Shown: positions 21,396-33,108 of the stretch, in pieces | Numbering within the stretch: position 1 is the stretch's first letter | How the letters are laid out: each line of letters opens with the position of its first letter | NCBI RefSeq assembly: GCF_024166365.1 | Contig: NC_064820.1 | Span: 85,636,001 to 85,700,000, forward strand | Length of the DNA: 64,000 nt | Direction: 5' to 3' | Origin: Elephas maximus indicus | Taxonomy: Eukaryota > Chordata > Mammalia > Proboscidea > Elephantidae | Made by a program: the position numbers and the translations under genes | Notes under the pieces: model-generated | The model's input: only the letters and a program-made list of their open reading frames with translations | What the model was told of the DNA's origin: nothing | The model's database searches: none

Positions 21396-24062
21396 TTATA
21401 ATAGTGGTCTTATACAATATTTGTCCTTTTGCAACTGACTCATTTCACTCAGCATAATGCCTTCCAGATTCCTCCATGTTATGAAATGTTTCAGAGATTC
21501 GTCACTGTTCTTTATCGATGCGTAGTATTCCATTGTGTGAATATACCACAATTTATTTACCCATTCGTCCGTTGACGGACATCTTGGTTGCTTCCAGCGT
21601 TTTGCTATTGTAAACAGAGCTGCAATAAACATGGGTGTGCATATATCTGTTTGTGTGAAGGCTCTTGTACCTTTAGGGTATATTCCGAGGAGTGGGATTT
21701 CTGGGTTGTATGGTAGTTCTATTTCTAACTGTTTAAGATAACGCCAGATAGATTTCCAAAGTGGTTGTACCATTTTACAATCCCACCAGCAGTGTATAAG
21801 AGTTCCAATCTCTCTGCAGCCTCTCCAACATTTATTATTTTGTGTTTTTTGGATTAATGCCAGTCTAGTTGGTGTGAGAAGGAATCTCATTGTAGTTTTA
21901 ATTTGCATTTCTCTAATGGCTAATGATCGAGAGCATTTTCTCATGTATCTGTTGGCTGCCTGAATATCTTCCTTAGTGAAATGTGTGTTCATATCCTTTG
22001 CCCACTTCTTGATTGGGTTGTTTGTCTTTTTGTGGTTGAGTTTTGACAGAATCATGTAGATTTTAGAGATCAGGCGCTGGTCTGAGATGTCATAGCTGAA
22101 TATTCTTTCCCAGTCTGTAGGTGGTCTTTTTACTCTTTTGGTGAAGTCTTTAGATGAGCATAGGTGTTTGATTTTTAGGAGCTCCCAGTTATCTGGTTTC
22201 TCTTCATCATTTTTGGTAATGTTTTGTATTCTGTTTATGCCCTGTATTAGGGCTCCTAGGGTAGATCCTATTTTTTCTTCCATGATCTTTATCGTTTTAG
22301 TCTTTATGTTTAGGTCTTTGATCCACTTGGAGTTAGTTTTTGTGCATGGTGTGAGGTATGGGTCCTGTTTCATTCTTTTGCAAATGGATATCCAGGTATG
22401 CCAGCACCATTTGTTAAAAAGACTATTATTTCCCCAATTGACTGATGCTGGTCCTTTGTCAAATATCAGCTGCTCATACGTGGATGGATTTATATCTGGG
22501 TTCTCAATTCTGTTCCATTGGTCTATGTGCCTGTTGTTGTACCAGTACCAGGCTGTTTTGACTACTGTAGCTATATAATAGGTTCTGAAATCAGGTAGGG
22601 TGAGACCTCCCACTTTCTTCTTCTTTTTCAGTAATGTTTTGCTTATCCGGGGGTTCTTTCCTTTCCATATGAAATTAGTGATTTGTTTCTCTAGCCCCTT
22701 AAAGTATGACATTGGTATTTGGATTGGAAGTGCGTTATATGTATAAATGGCTTTTGGTAGAATAGACATTTTTACTATGTTAAGTCTTCCTATCCATGAG
22801 CAGGGTATGTTTTTCCACTTAAGTATGTCCTTTTGAATTTCTTGTAGCAGAGTTTTATAGTTTTCTTTGTATAGGTCTTTTACATCCCTGGTAAGACTTA
22901 TTCCTAAGTATTTTATCTTCTTGGGGGCTACCGTGAATGGTATTGATTTGGTTAATTCCTCTTCGGTGTTCTTTTTGTTGATGTAGAGGAATCCAAGTGA
23001 TTTTTGTATGTTTATTTTATATCCTGAGACTCTTCCAAACTCTTCTATTAGTTTCAGTAGTTTTCTGGAGGATTCCTTAGGGTTTTCCATGTATACGATC
23101 ATGTCATCTGCAAATAGTGATAGCTTTACTTCCTCCTTACCAATCTGGATACCCTTTATTTCTTTGTCTAGCCTAATTGCCCTGGCTAGGACTTCAAGTA
23201 CGATGTTGAATAAGAGCGGTGATAAACGGCATCCTTGTCTGGTTCCCGTTCTCAAGGGAAATGCTTTCAGGTTCTCTCCATTTAGAGTGATATTGGCTGT
23301 TGGCTTTGCATAGATGCCCTTTATTATGTTGAGGAATTTTCCTTCAATTCCTATTTTGGTAAGAGTTTTTATCATAAATGGGTGTTGAACTTTGTCAAAT
23401 GCCTTTTCTGCATCTATTGATAAGATCATGTGGTTTTTATCTTTTGTTTTATTTATGTGATGGATTACATTAATGGTTTTTCTGATATTAAACCAGCCTT
23501 GCATACCTGGTATAAATCCCACTTGATCAGGGTGTATTATTTTTTTGATGTGTTGTTGGATTCTATTGGCTAGAATTTTGTTGAGGATTTTTGCATCTAT
23601 GTTCATGAGGGATATAGGTCTAAAATTTTCTTTTTTTGTAATGTCTTTACCTGGTTTTGGTATCAGGGAGATGGTGGCTTCATAGAATGAGTTGGGTAGT
23701 ATTCTGTCTTTTTCTATGCTTTGAAATACCTTCAATAGTAATGTTGTTACGCCTTCTCTGAAGGTTTGGTAGAACTCTGCAGTGAAGCCGTCTGGGCCAG
23801 GACTTTTTTTTGTTGGAAGTTTTTTGATTACCGTTTCAATCTCTTTTTTTGTTATGGGTCTATTTAGTTGTCCTACTTCTGAGTGTGTTAATTTAGGTAG
23901 GTAGTATTGTTCCAAGAATTTATCCATTTCTTCTAGGTTTTCAAATTTGTTAGAGTACAATTTTATGTAGTAATCTGATATGATTCTTTTGATTTCATTT
24001 GGTTCTGTGGTGGTGTGGTCCTTCTCGTTTCTTATTTGGGTTATTTGTTTCCTGTATTTCTT
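21396..24062 (-). pseudogene. L1-C ORF2, 3' part (reverse transcriptase and C-terminal domain)
   Basis: An uninterrupted frame runs from the frameshift at about 24050-24065 to the stop at 21396; the first Met in it is at 23960 (854 residues). Order from that Met: RT N-terminal part ([15 protein letters not shown] near residue 70), RT palm with the catalytic FADD motif near residue 280 ([15 protein letters not shown]), thumb ([19 protein letters not shown]), and C-terminal part with a Cys-rich [19 protein letters not shown] motif, ending [10 protein letters not shown]. No internal stop. With the endonuclease part this is essentially a complete ORF2 apart from one net +1/-2 shift in an A-rich stretch. 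Confidence 0.93.
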
Positions 24063-25206
24063 TAGTCAGTCTAGCCAATGGTTTATCAATTTTGTTAATT
24101 TTTTCAAAGAACCAGCTTTTGGCTTTGTTAATTCTTTCAATTGTTTTTCTGTTCTCTAATTCATTTAGTTCAGCTCTAATTTTTATTATTTGTTTTCTTC
24201 TGGTGCCTGATGGGTTCTTTTGTTGCTCACTTTCTATTTGTTCAAGTTGTCGGGACAGTTCTCTGATTTTGGCTCTTTCTTCTTTTTGTATGTGTGCATT
24301 TATCGATATAAATTGGCCTCTGAGCACTGCTTTTGCTGTGTCCCAGAGGTTTTGATAGGAAGTATTTTCATTCTCGTTGCTTTCTAAGAATTTCCTTATT
24401 CCCTCCTTGATGTCTTCTATAACCCAGTCTTTTTTCAGGAGGGTATTGTTCATTTTCCAAGTATTTGATTTCTTTTCCCTAGTTTTTCTGTTATTGATTT
24501 CTAGCTTCATTGCCTTGTGGTCTGAGAAGATGCTTTGTAATATTTCGATGTTTTGGATTCTGCAAAGATTTGTTTTATGACCTAATATGTGGTCTATTCT
24601 AGAGAATGTTTCATGTGCGCTAGAAAAAAAAGTATATTTTGTAGCAGTTGGGTGGAGAGTTCTGTATAAGTCAAGGAGGTCAAGTTGGTTGATTATTGTA
24701 ATTAGGTCTTCCGTGTCTCTATTGAGCTTCTTACTGGATGTCCTGTCCTTCTCCGAAAGTGGTGTGTTGAAGTCTCCTACTATAAATGTGGAGGTGTCTA
24801 TCTCACTTTTCAATTCTGTTAAAGTTTGATTTATGTATCTTGCAGCCCCGTCATTGGGTGCATAAATATTTAATATGGTTATGTCTTCCTGATCAATTGT
24901 CCCTTTTATCATTATATAGTGTCCTTCTTTATCCTTTGTGGCGGATTTAAGTCTAAAGTCTATTTTGTCAGAAATTAATATTGCTACTCCTCTTCTTTTT
25001 TGCTTATTGTTTGCTTGATATATTTTTTTCCATCCTTTGAGTTTTAGTTTGTTTGTGTCTCTAAGTCTAAGGTGTGTCTCTTGTAGGCAGCATATAGTTG
25101 GACCGTGTTTCTTTATCCAGTCCGTGACTCTCTGTCTCTTTATTGGTGCATTTAGTCCATTTACATTCAGCGTAATTACAGATAAATAAGTTTTTAGTGC
25201 TGTCAT
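23995..25206 (-). pseudogene. L1-C ORF2, 5' part (AP-type endonuclease)
   Basis: 403 residues from the likely ORF2 start (MTALKTYLSVITLNVNGLN). Endonuclease motifs are in order: N of LNVNGLN, E of CLQETH, Y of NIYAPND, D and N of GDFNTPL, DH of SRIDHILGH and the final SDH. It then runs on as [11 protein letters not shown], goes out of frame at about 24060 and stops at 23995 after an abnormal tail ([11 protein letters not shown]). All catalytic residues I know for L1 endonuclease are present. Cleavage would favour TTTT/AA-type sites. Confidence 0.93.
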
Positions 25207-25642
25207 TTTGATGCCTTTTCATGTGTGTTGTTGTCCATTTCATTTTTCCACATGCTTTTTTGTGCTGAGATGTTTTTCTTAGTAGCTTGTGAGATCCTCA
25301 TTTTCATAATGTTTAACTTTGTGTTTATTGAGTCGTTATGTTTTTCTTGGCTTTTTTCTTGAGTTATGGAATTGTTATTCCTTTTTGTGGTTACCTTATT
25401 ATTTACCCCTATTTTTCTAAGTAAAAACCTAACTTGTATCCTTCTATATCGCCTTGTATCACTCTCCATCTGGCAGTTCAATGCCTCCTATATTTAGTCC
25501 CTCTTTTTGATTATTGTGATCGTTTATCTATTGATTTCCATGATTTCCTGTTATGTATATTATTTTGTTTATTTATTTATTTTTTTAGAATTAGTCTTAA
25601 TTTGTTTGTTTTTGTGCTTTCCCTATCTGAGTTGTGTTGATA
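25207..25642 (-). other. L1-C inter-ORF spacer
   Basis: 436 bp separate the ORF1 stop from the ORF2 start, much longer than the roughly 60 bp in human L1. L1-A has a comparably long spacer, so this is a lineage trait and not damage. A 92-residue open stretch at 25203-25481 has no known domain. Confidence 0.6.
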
Positions 25643-26704
25643 TCAGGACGTTCTGTTTTGTGACCTTGTATTGTGCTGGTACGTGATATTATTGGTCATC
25701 CGGCCAATCTCCTTTAGCATTTCTTGCAGTCTTGGTTTAATTTTTGCAAATTCTCTAAACTTGTGTTTATCTGTAAATATCTTAATTTCTCCTTCATATT
25801 TCAGAGAGAGTTTTGCTGGATATATGATCCTTGGTTGGCAGTTTTTCTCCTTCAGTGCTCTGTATACGTCGTCCCATTCCCTTCTTGCCTGCATGGTTTC
25901 TGCTGAGTAGTCTGAACTTATTCTTATTGATTCTCCCTTGAAGGAAACCTTTCTTTTCTCCCTGGCTGCTTTTAAAATTTTCTGTTTGTCTTTGGTTTTG
26001 GCAAGTTTGATGATAATATGTCTTGGTGTTTTTCTTTTTGGATCAATCTTAAATGGGGTTCGATGAGCATCTTGGATAGATATCCGTTCATCTTTCATGA
26101 TGTCAGGGAAGTTTTGTGTCAGGATTTCTTCAACTATTTTCTCTGTGTTTTCTGTCCCCCCTCCCTGTTCTGGGACTCCAATCACTCGCAAGTTATCCTT
26201 CTTGATAGAGTCCCACATGATTCTTAGGGTTTCTTCATTTTTTTTAATTCTTTTATCTGATTTTTTTTCAGCTATGTTGGTGTTGTTTCCCTGGTCCTCC
26301 AGAAGTCCCAGTCTACCTTCTAATTGCTCGAGTCTGCTCCTCTGACTTTCTATTGTGTTGTCAAATTCTGTAATTTTATTGTTAATCTTTTGGATTTCTA
26401 CATGCTGTCTCTCTATGGATTCTTGCAACTTGTTAATTTTTCCACTATGTTCTTGAATAATCTTTTTGAGTTCTTCAACAGTTTTATCGGTGTGTTCCTT
26501 GGCTTTTTCTGCATTTATCCTTATTTCATTTGTGATATCTTTAAGCATTCTGTAAATTAGTTTTTTATATTCTGTATCTGATAATTCCAGGATTGTATCT
26601 TCATTTGGGAAAGATTTTGATTCTTTTGTTTGGGGGGTTGGAGAAGCTGTCATGGTCTGTTTCTTTATGTGGTTTGATATGGACTGCTGTCTCCGAGCCA
26701 TCAC
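25643..26704 (-). CDS. L1-C ORF1 protein (ORF1p), intact
   Basis: 353 residues, typical length for mammalian L1 ORF1p, which trimerises, binds L1 RNA in cis and acts as a nucleic-acid chaperone. Visible parts: a variable N-terminus (MMARRQQS), a heptad-rich coiled coil at about residues 50-150 (EKAKEHTDKTVEELKKIIQ, then RSRLEQLEGRLG), an RRM-like domain at about 155-250 (LRVIGVPEQGGG, RISIQDAHRTP, HIIIKLAKTKDK) and a C-terminal domain at about 255-345 (DYSAETMQARREWDDVYRA, RIIYPAKLSL). No stop or frameshift. The start was chosen as the first Met after the 5'UTR. Confidence 0.95.
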   Translation of the reverse strand: MMARRQQSISNHIKKQTMTASPTPQTKESKSFPNEDTILELSDTEYKKLIYRMLKDITNEIRINAEKAKEHTDKTVEELKKIIQEHSGKINKLQESIERQHVEIQKINNKITEFDNTIESQRSRLEQLEGRLGLLEDQGNNTNIAEKKSDKRIKKNEETLRIMWDSIKKDNLRVIGVPEQGGGTENTEKIVEEILTQNFPDIMKDERISIQDAHRTPFKIDPKRKTPRHIIIKLAKTKDKQKILKAAREKRKVSFKGESIRISSDYSAETMQARREWDDVYRALKEKNCQPRIIYPAKLSLKYEGEIKIFTDKHKFREFAKIKPRLQEMLKEIGRMTNNITYQHNTRSQNRTS

Positions 26705-26927
26705 TGGGAAACTAGATTTTCCAGGTAGTCAGCTGGTACGCTGGCTCCTGGTTCTGTAAACGGTCGCTGTCTGCCCGTATTTGTTCGTTTTCCGTCTCTA
26801 AGTCTGTGCTTGTTGTTCAGAGTTCGTAGATTGTTATGTATGTGATCGATTCCCTTGTTTTTCCGAGTCTTTGTTGCAAGAGGGATCCGCGGTAGCGTCC
26901 ACCTAGTCCGCCATCTTGGCCCCGCCC
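26705..26927 (-). promoter_or_regulatory. L1-C short 5'UTR and promoter start
   Basis: Only about 223 bp, GC-rich, beginning GGGCGGGGCCAAGATGGCGG. The CCAAGATGG at 26911-26919 (plus: ccatcttgg) is a YY1-type site at the L1 start. The adjacent GGGCGGGGC resembles an Sp1 site. Function is inferred from position. Confidence 0.7.
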
Positions 26928-26999
26928 TATTCCTAAGTATTTTATTTTATTTTTTTAGGGGTTGTTATAAATGATATCATTTTCCAGATTTCCTTATTG
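26928..26999 (-). mobile_element. L1-B fragment between L1-C and L1-D
   Basis: Continues L1-B directly from the L1-C target site (CCTAAGTATTTTATTTTATT, then GGGGTTGTTATAAATGATAT) up to the L1-D insertion, at the same ORF2 position where other copies read ATCTTCTTGGGGGCTACTG. Confidence 0.8.
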
Positions 27000-27928
27000 C
27001 CATTTTTTTTTTATTTTTAAAATAATTTTTATTGTACTTTAAGTGAAAGTTTACAAATCAAGTCAGTCTCTCACACAAAAACCCATATACACCTTGCTAA
27101 ACACTCTTAATTACTCTCTCCCTAATAAGACAGCCCACTCTTTCCCTCCACTCTCTCTTTTCGTGTCCATTTCACCAGCTTCTAACCCCCTCCACCCTCT
27201 CATCTCCTCTCCAGGCAGGAGAGGCCAACATAGTCTCAAGTGTCCACTTGATCCCAGAAGCTCACTCCTTACCAGCATCCCTATCCAACCCATTGTCCAG
27301 TCCAATCCATGTCTGAAGAGTTGGCTTCGGGAATGGTTCCTGTCCTGGGCCAACAGAAGGTCTGGGGGCCATGAGCACCGGGGTCCTTCTAGTCTCAGTC
27401 AGATCATTAAGTCTGGTCTTATGAGAATTTGGGGTCTGCATCCCACTGCTCTCCTGCTCCCTCAGGGTTCTCTGTTGTGTTCCCTGTCAGGGCAGTAGCC
27501 AGGCACCATCCAGTTCTTCTGGTCTCAGGATGATGTAGTCTCTGGTTCATGTGGCCCTTTCTGTCTCTTGGGCTCATAATCGCCTTGTGTCCTTGGTGTT
27601 CTTCATTCTCCTTTGATCCAGGTGGGTTGAGACCAATTGATGCATCTTAGATGGCTGCTTACTGGTGTTTAAGACCCCAGATGCCACTCTTCAAAGTGGG
27701 ATGCAGAATGTATTCTTAATAGATTTTATTATGCCAATTGACTTAGATGTCCCCTGAAACCATGGTCCCCAGACCCCTGCCCCTGCTACGCTGGCCTTCG
27801 AAGCATTCAGTTTATTCAGGAAACTTCTTTGCTTTTGGTTTAGTCCAATTGTGCTGAACTCCCCTGTATTGTGTGCTGTCTTTCCCTTCACCTAAAGTAG
27901 TTCTTATCTACCATCTAATTAGTGAATA

Positions 27929-27960
27929 CCCCTCTCCCACCCTCCCTCCCTCCCCACTCT
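27929..27960 (-). repeat. G-rich tract of the L1-D 3'UTR
   Basis: C/T-rich on plus (CCCTCTCCCACCCTCCCTCC), at the same 3'UTR position as in L1-A, L1-C and L1-E. Confidence 0.6.
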
Positions 27961-28011
27961 CCTAACCACAAAAGAATGTTTTCTTCTCAGTTTAAACTAT
28001 TTCTCAAGTTC

Positions 28012-28988
28012 TTATAATAGTGGTCTTACACAATATTTGTCCTTTTGAAACTGACTGATTTCATGCAGCATAATGCCTTCCGGGTTCCTCCATGTTATGA
28101 AATGTTTCTCAGATTCCTCACTGTTCTTTATTGATGCGTAGTATTTCATTGTGTGAATATACCATAATTTATTTATCCATTCATCCGTTGATGGGCACCT
28201 TGGTTGCTCCCATCTTTTTGCTATTGTAAACAGTGCTGCAATAAACACGGGTGTGCATGTATCTGTTCGTGTAAAGGCTGTTATTTCTCTAGGATATATT
28301 CCGAGGAGTGGGATTTCTGGATCGTATGGTAGTTCTATTTCTAGCTTTTTAAGGAAGCACCAAATTGATTTCCAAAGTGGTTGTACCATTTGACATTCCC
28401 ACCAACAGTGTAGAAGTGTTCCAATCTCTCCACAGCCTCTCCAACATTTATTATTTTGTGTTTTTTGGATTAACACTGGCCTTGTTGGAGTGAGATGAAA
28501 TCTCATTGTAGTTTTGATCTGCATTTCCCTAACGGCTAATGGTAGTGAACATTTCCTCATATATCTGTTAGCTACTTGAATGTCTTCTTTAGTGAAGTGT
28601 CTATTCATATCTTTTGCCCACTTTTTAATTGGGTTATTTGTCTTTTTGCAGTTGAGTTTTTGCAGTATCAGTAGATTTTAGAGATCAGGAGCTGATCAGA
28701 AATGTCATAGCTAAAAACTTTTTCCCAGTCTATAGGCAGTCTTTTTACTCTTTTGGTGAAGTCTTTGGATGAGCATAGGTGTTTGACTTTTAGGAGCTCC
28801 CAGTTATCTAGTTTTTCTTCTACATTCTTAAAAATGTTTTGTATACTATTTATGCCATGTATTAGGGCTCCTAGCATTGTCCCTATTTTTTCTTCCATGG
28901 TCTTTATCGTTTTAGATTTTATATTTAGGTCTTTGATCCATTTTGAGTTAGTTTTTGTGCATGGAGTGAGATATGGGTCTTGTTTCAT
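28012..28988 (-). pseudogene. L1-D ORF2 C-terminal remnant
   Basis: A 198-residue piece (28012-28608) runs from [17 protein letters not shown] through the Cys-rich [19 protein letters not shown] motif to CVRPLL. A 106-residue piece (28668-28988) precedes it ([20 protein letters not shown]). A frameshift near 28620-28680 separates them. The catalytic RT region is missing because of the 5' truncation. Confidence 0.88.
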
Positions 28989-29175
28989 TTTTTTGCAGAT
29001 GGATCTCCAGTTATGCCAGTACCATTTGTTAAAAAGACTGTCTTTTCCTCATTTAACTGATTTGGGGCCTTTGTCAAATATCAACTGCTCATATGTGAAT
29101 GGATTTATGTCTGGATTCTCAATTTTGTTCCAGTGGTCCATGTTTCTATTGTTGTACCAGTACCAGGCAGTTTTG

Positions 29176-31610
29176 TTATTGTCTTTGTTTTTATTGGTTT
29201 AAAGGAATCCACCTGATTTTTGTATGTTTATCTTATATCCTGCTATGCTGCTTAGTCTTTCTATTAGTTCCAGTAGTTATCTTGTGCAGCCTTTTGGGTT
29301 TTCTATGTATAGTATCATATCATCCACAAATAGAGACAATTTCTTTATTACCAATTTGGATGCTCTTTATTTCTTTTTCTTGCCTTATTGCTCTAGCTAG
29401 GACTTCCAGCACAATGTTAAATAGGGGTGGTGATAAACGGCATCTTTGTCTAGTTCCTGTTCTCAAGGGGAATGTTTTCAGCCTCTCTCCATTAAGAATG
29501 ATGTTGGCTCTTGATTTTGTATAGATGTCCTTTATTATGTTGAGGAATTAACCTTCTATACCTATTTTATTGAGAGTTTTTATCAGGATTGGGTGTCGGA
29601 CTTTGTCAAATGCCTTTTCTGCATTGATCGAGATGATCACGTGATTATTTTATTTATGTGGTGGATTACATTGATTGATTTTCTAACACTGAGCCATCTT
29701 TGCATACCTGGCATGAATCCTACTTGGTCATGGTGTATTATTTTTTTGATATGATGCTGAATTCTATTGACTAGAATTTTGTTAAGAATTTTTGCATCTA
29801 TATAATTAAAAAAAAAAAAAAAGACTTTCTCTTTTCTTTATTCATGAGAGATACTGGTCTGTAATTTTCTTTTTTTGTGGTGTCTTTGCCTGATTTGGAA
29901 ACCCTGGTGGCGTAGTGGTTAAGTGCTACGGCTGCTAACTAAGAGGTCAGCAGTTTGAATCTACCAGGTGCTCCTTGGATACTCTATGGGGCAGTTCTAC
30001 TCTGTCCTATAGGGTTGCTATGAGTTGGAATTGACTTGACAGCAGTGGGTTTGGTTTGGTTGTTTTTTTTGCCTGATTTTGATATCAGGGTTATGCTGGT
30101 TTCATAGAATAAACTTGGAAGTATCCCTTCATTTTCTGTGTTCTGAAAAAGTTTGAGTAGTACTGGTGTAAGCTCTTCTCTGAATGTTTGGTAGAATTCC
30201 CCAGTGAAGCCATCTGGGCCAGGGCTTTTTTTTTGTTGGGAGTTTCTTCTTCTTCTTCTTTTTTTTTACCTTTGCAGTCTCTTGTTTTGTTATGGGTCTG
30301 TTCAGATTTTCAACATTATTTTGTGTTAGTTTGGGTAGGTAGTGTGTTTCTAGAAATTTCTCCATTTCCCCTCATTTTTCAAATTTTTTTGAGTATAGTT
30401 TTTTATGGTTCTCTGTATGATCCATTTTACTCGAGTTAGGTCTGTTGTAATGTCCCCCATTTCATTTATTTGGGTTTTTTGCATCCTTTCCTCTTTTTCT
30501 TTTGTCAGTTTGGCCAGTGGTTTATCAATTTTGTTGATCCTTTCAAAGAACCACGTTTTGGTTTTGTTGATTCTTTTGTTTTTCTATTCTCCATTTTATT
30601 TATTTCTGCTCTGATCTTTATGATTTCCTTTCTTCTGGTGGCTGTGGGCTTCTTTTGCTGTTCTTTTTATGGTTGTTCAAGCTGTGTGGCTAATGTTTTG
30701 ATTTTGTCTCTTTCTTCTTTTTTGGTGTGTGCATCTATTGCTATAAATTGACCTCTGAGCACTGCCTTTGCTGTGTCCCAAAGGTTTTAATATGTGTTTT
30801 CATTCTCATTTGATTCTACGGATTTTTTTATTCCATCTTTGCTTTCTTCCATTACTCAGTGGTTGTAATTCAGTTTTCATGTGATTGATTTTTCTTCCTT
30901 GCTGTTTCTGTTGTTCATTTCTATTTGATGACATTGTGATCAGAGAAGATACTTGCATTATCTCAGTGTTTTGGGATTTTGTTGAGGGTTGCTTTGTGGC
31001 CTAAGATGTGGTCTATTCTGGAGAATGTTCCACGTGCATTGGAAAAGAATGTGTGCTTTGCAGCTGTTGTGTGGAGTGTTCTGCATATGTCTATGAGTTC
31101 AAGTTGGCTGACTGTGGACTTTAAATCATCTGTATCTTTGTTGAGTTTCTTTCTAGATGTGCTGTCCTTTACCAAGAGTGGTGTGTTGAAGTTGCCTACA
31201 ATTATTGTGGAGCTGTCAGTTTCTCTTTTCAGTGCTGTTGCAGTTTGTTTTATGTATTTTGGAGCCCTGTCACTGGGTGCGTAGGTATTTATTATGGTTA
31301 TGCCTTCATGATGGATAGTCCTTTTAGTCATTATATAATGCCCTTCTTTGTACTTTATGGTGGATTTTGTTTTAATGTCTATTTTATCTGAGATTAGTAT
31401 TGCCAGTCCTGCTCCTTTTTGGTAGCTGTTTGGTTGGTATATATTATTTATCCTTTGATTTTTAATAAATTTTCATCTTTGTTTCTAAGGTGTGTCTCTT
31501 GTAGAAAGCATATTGACGAATCCTGTTTTTTAAAATCCATTCTGTCACTCTCTGGGTACATTTAGCCATTTATGTTCAGTGTAATTATTGATAGGTGTGA
31601 GTTTATTGCT
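29176..31610 (-). pseudogene. L1-B ORF2 remnant: endonuclease and RT N-terminal half
   Basis: Reading 31610 downward: an endonuclease part at 30963-31331 (MTKRTIHHEGITIINTYAPS, VGNFNTPL, FSRIDHILGHKATLNK), the linker, then RT start at 30129-30365 (ETHYLPKLTQNNVENLNRPI), then RT with a degraded active-site region near 29310-29350. Many frameshifts. The AfroSINE at 29897-30067 and a 40-bp A-rich insert near 29800-29842 interrupt it. Confidence 0.85.
29897..30067 (+). repeat. AfroSINE inserted in L1-B, with 12-bp target duplication
   Basis: Head GAAACCCTGGTGGCGTAGTG, tRNA-like part, tail GGGTTGCTATGAGTTGGAAT, then a T-run. TTTGCCTGATTT flanks it at 29885-29896 and 30068-30079. It lies antisense to its L1 host. 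Confidence 0.95.
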
Positions 31611-32299
31611 GTCATTTTGTAGTGCTTTTTTTTGTGGTGCTGACGTTTTCTTTGTTCCTCTTACTCACCTGTGATGAATTCCTTTTGTTTGTGGGTTTTT
31701 TTTCTTTTGTTTTTGTAGATTTTGTGTTTACTGAGACTTTATGTTTTTCTTCTTTATTTTGATGAGTAGGTTTATTAACTTTCCTTGTGGTTATCTTGAA
31801 ATTTACCCTTATCTTCTTAAGTTTGAACCCGTGTTTTATTACTTGGTATCGACTTGCCTTACTCTGCATTGGAAAGTTCTATACCTACACCATTTATTCC
31901 CTCTTTTATTTTTCTGAAGTTGTTGTCATTTGCAGATTAACCTCTCTGGTTCCCTGTTGTAAATCTTTTAGTTTTTATTAATCCTTGAGAATTCTTTCCT
32001 ATATTGGTGTCTGGATGGTGTGGCCTGTGTCTTAGATTCAGGCTGTCATCTGATTTTTTTTTTTTCTCAAACCGAAGGACTCCTTTTAATAATTCTTGTA
32101 AGTTTGGTTTGGTTTTTACATATTCCCTTAATTTCTGTTTATCTGGAAATGTCCTAATTTCACCACTGTATTTGAATGAGAGTTTTGCAGGATATATTAT
32201 TCTTGGTTGGCAGTTTTTTCTTTCAAGGTTTTATATATGTCATCCCATTGCCTCCTTGCCTGCGTGGTTTCTGCCAAATAATCAGAGTTTAGTCTTATT

Positions 32300-33108
32300 G
32301 TTTTCCCTTTGTATGTGACTTTTGTTTTTCTCGAGCCGCTCAGGATTCTTTCTTTGTCTTTGGTTTTAGTGAGTGTGATTATGATATGCTTTGGTGATTT
32401 TCTTTTTGGGCCTATCCTATATGGGGTTTATTGAGCTTTCTTGGATGGTCAGCTTTCATCTTTCGTGATATAAGGGAAGATTTTTGTCAGCAATTCTTCA
32501 GTGATCCTCTCTGTGTTTTCTGTTTCTTCCCCCTGTTCTGGAACTCAAATCACTTGAAAATTTTTACTTTTGCTTGTATCCCACATAATTCTCAGGGTTT
32601 CTTCATTTTTCTTGTTTCTTGTTTCTGATTTTTCCTCAAACAAAATGGTATCTAAGTATTTGTCTTCAATTTTGCTGATCCTGTCTTTCATTGTTTCAAA
32701 CCTTCTCCTCAGATCTTCTTTGACACTGTCCATTTCTGAAATCTTGTTTTTTATCTTTTGAATTCTAATTGCTCATTTTGTGTGATTTCTAGTTGTGAAT
32801 TTATTTTGACATTTTGTTCCTGTATTATTTTCCTGAATTGTTCCATTGTTTTGTCTGTCTTTTCCGTGATTTTTTTTCTACCTTCTCCATGATTTTGTCT
32901 ATTTTTCCCTCATTTTTGTCTGTTTTTTTCTTCAACTCTTCTATAGCTCTGAATATTAGCGATTTGAATTCCCTATCAGGTAGTTCTACTGCCTGTCTTT
33001 TACTGGAAGTTCACCTAGTATTTTATTTTGGGCACCTACTGGAATCATCCTATGCTTTTTTTTTTTTTTTATAAATGTATTTTGATACTGTCTGCTGTCT
33101 TTGGAACA
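32300..33108 (-). pseudogene. L1-B ORF1 remnant
   Basis: The probable start is near 33106 (product begins MFQRQQT, cf. MARRQQS). Coiled-coil-like pieces follow (MDSVKEDLRRRFETMKDRIS at 32545-32733), then the RRM entry (NEETLRIMWDTSKSKNFQVI). Further C-terminal pieces continue to about 32100 in broken frames. Confidence 0.7.

Larger units (their letters stand above)
20396..26927 (-). mobile_element. L1-C: full-length, nearly intact young L1
   Basis: A 6.5-kb element with 5'UTR, intact ORF1, ORF2 with a single frameshift, about 1 kb of 3'UTR and an A-rich tail (T-rich on plus at 20396-20413). It is flanked by an exact 15-bp target-site duplication, TATTCCTAAGTATTT, at 20381-20395 and 26928-26942. 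It inserted into ORF2 of L1-B. It is the least decayed LINE in the window and may be evolutionarily young; mobility would be blocked by the frameshift unless that is an assembly error or a polymorphism. Confidence 0.96.
27000..29175 (-). mobile_element. L1-D: 5'-truncated L1 inserted into L1-B
   Basis: The 3' terminus with its T-rich (poly-A) end is at 27000-27035. The 3'UTR runs to 28011 and ORF2 C-terminal coding from 28012 upward, breaking off inside ORF2 at 29175 (..CAGTTTTG). L1-B resumes at 29176. TTATTG flanks it at 26994-26999 and 29176-29181, a possible short or decayed target duplication. It belongs to the same subfamily as L1-A by its 3'UTR. Confidence 0.88.
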
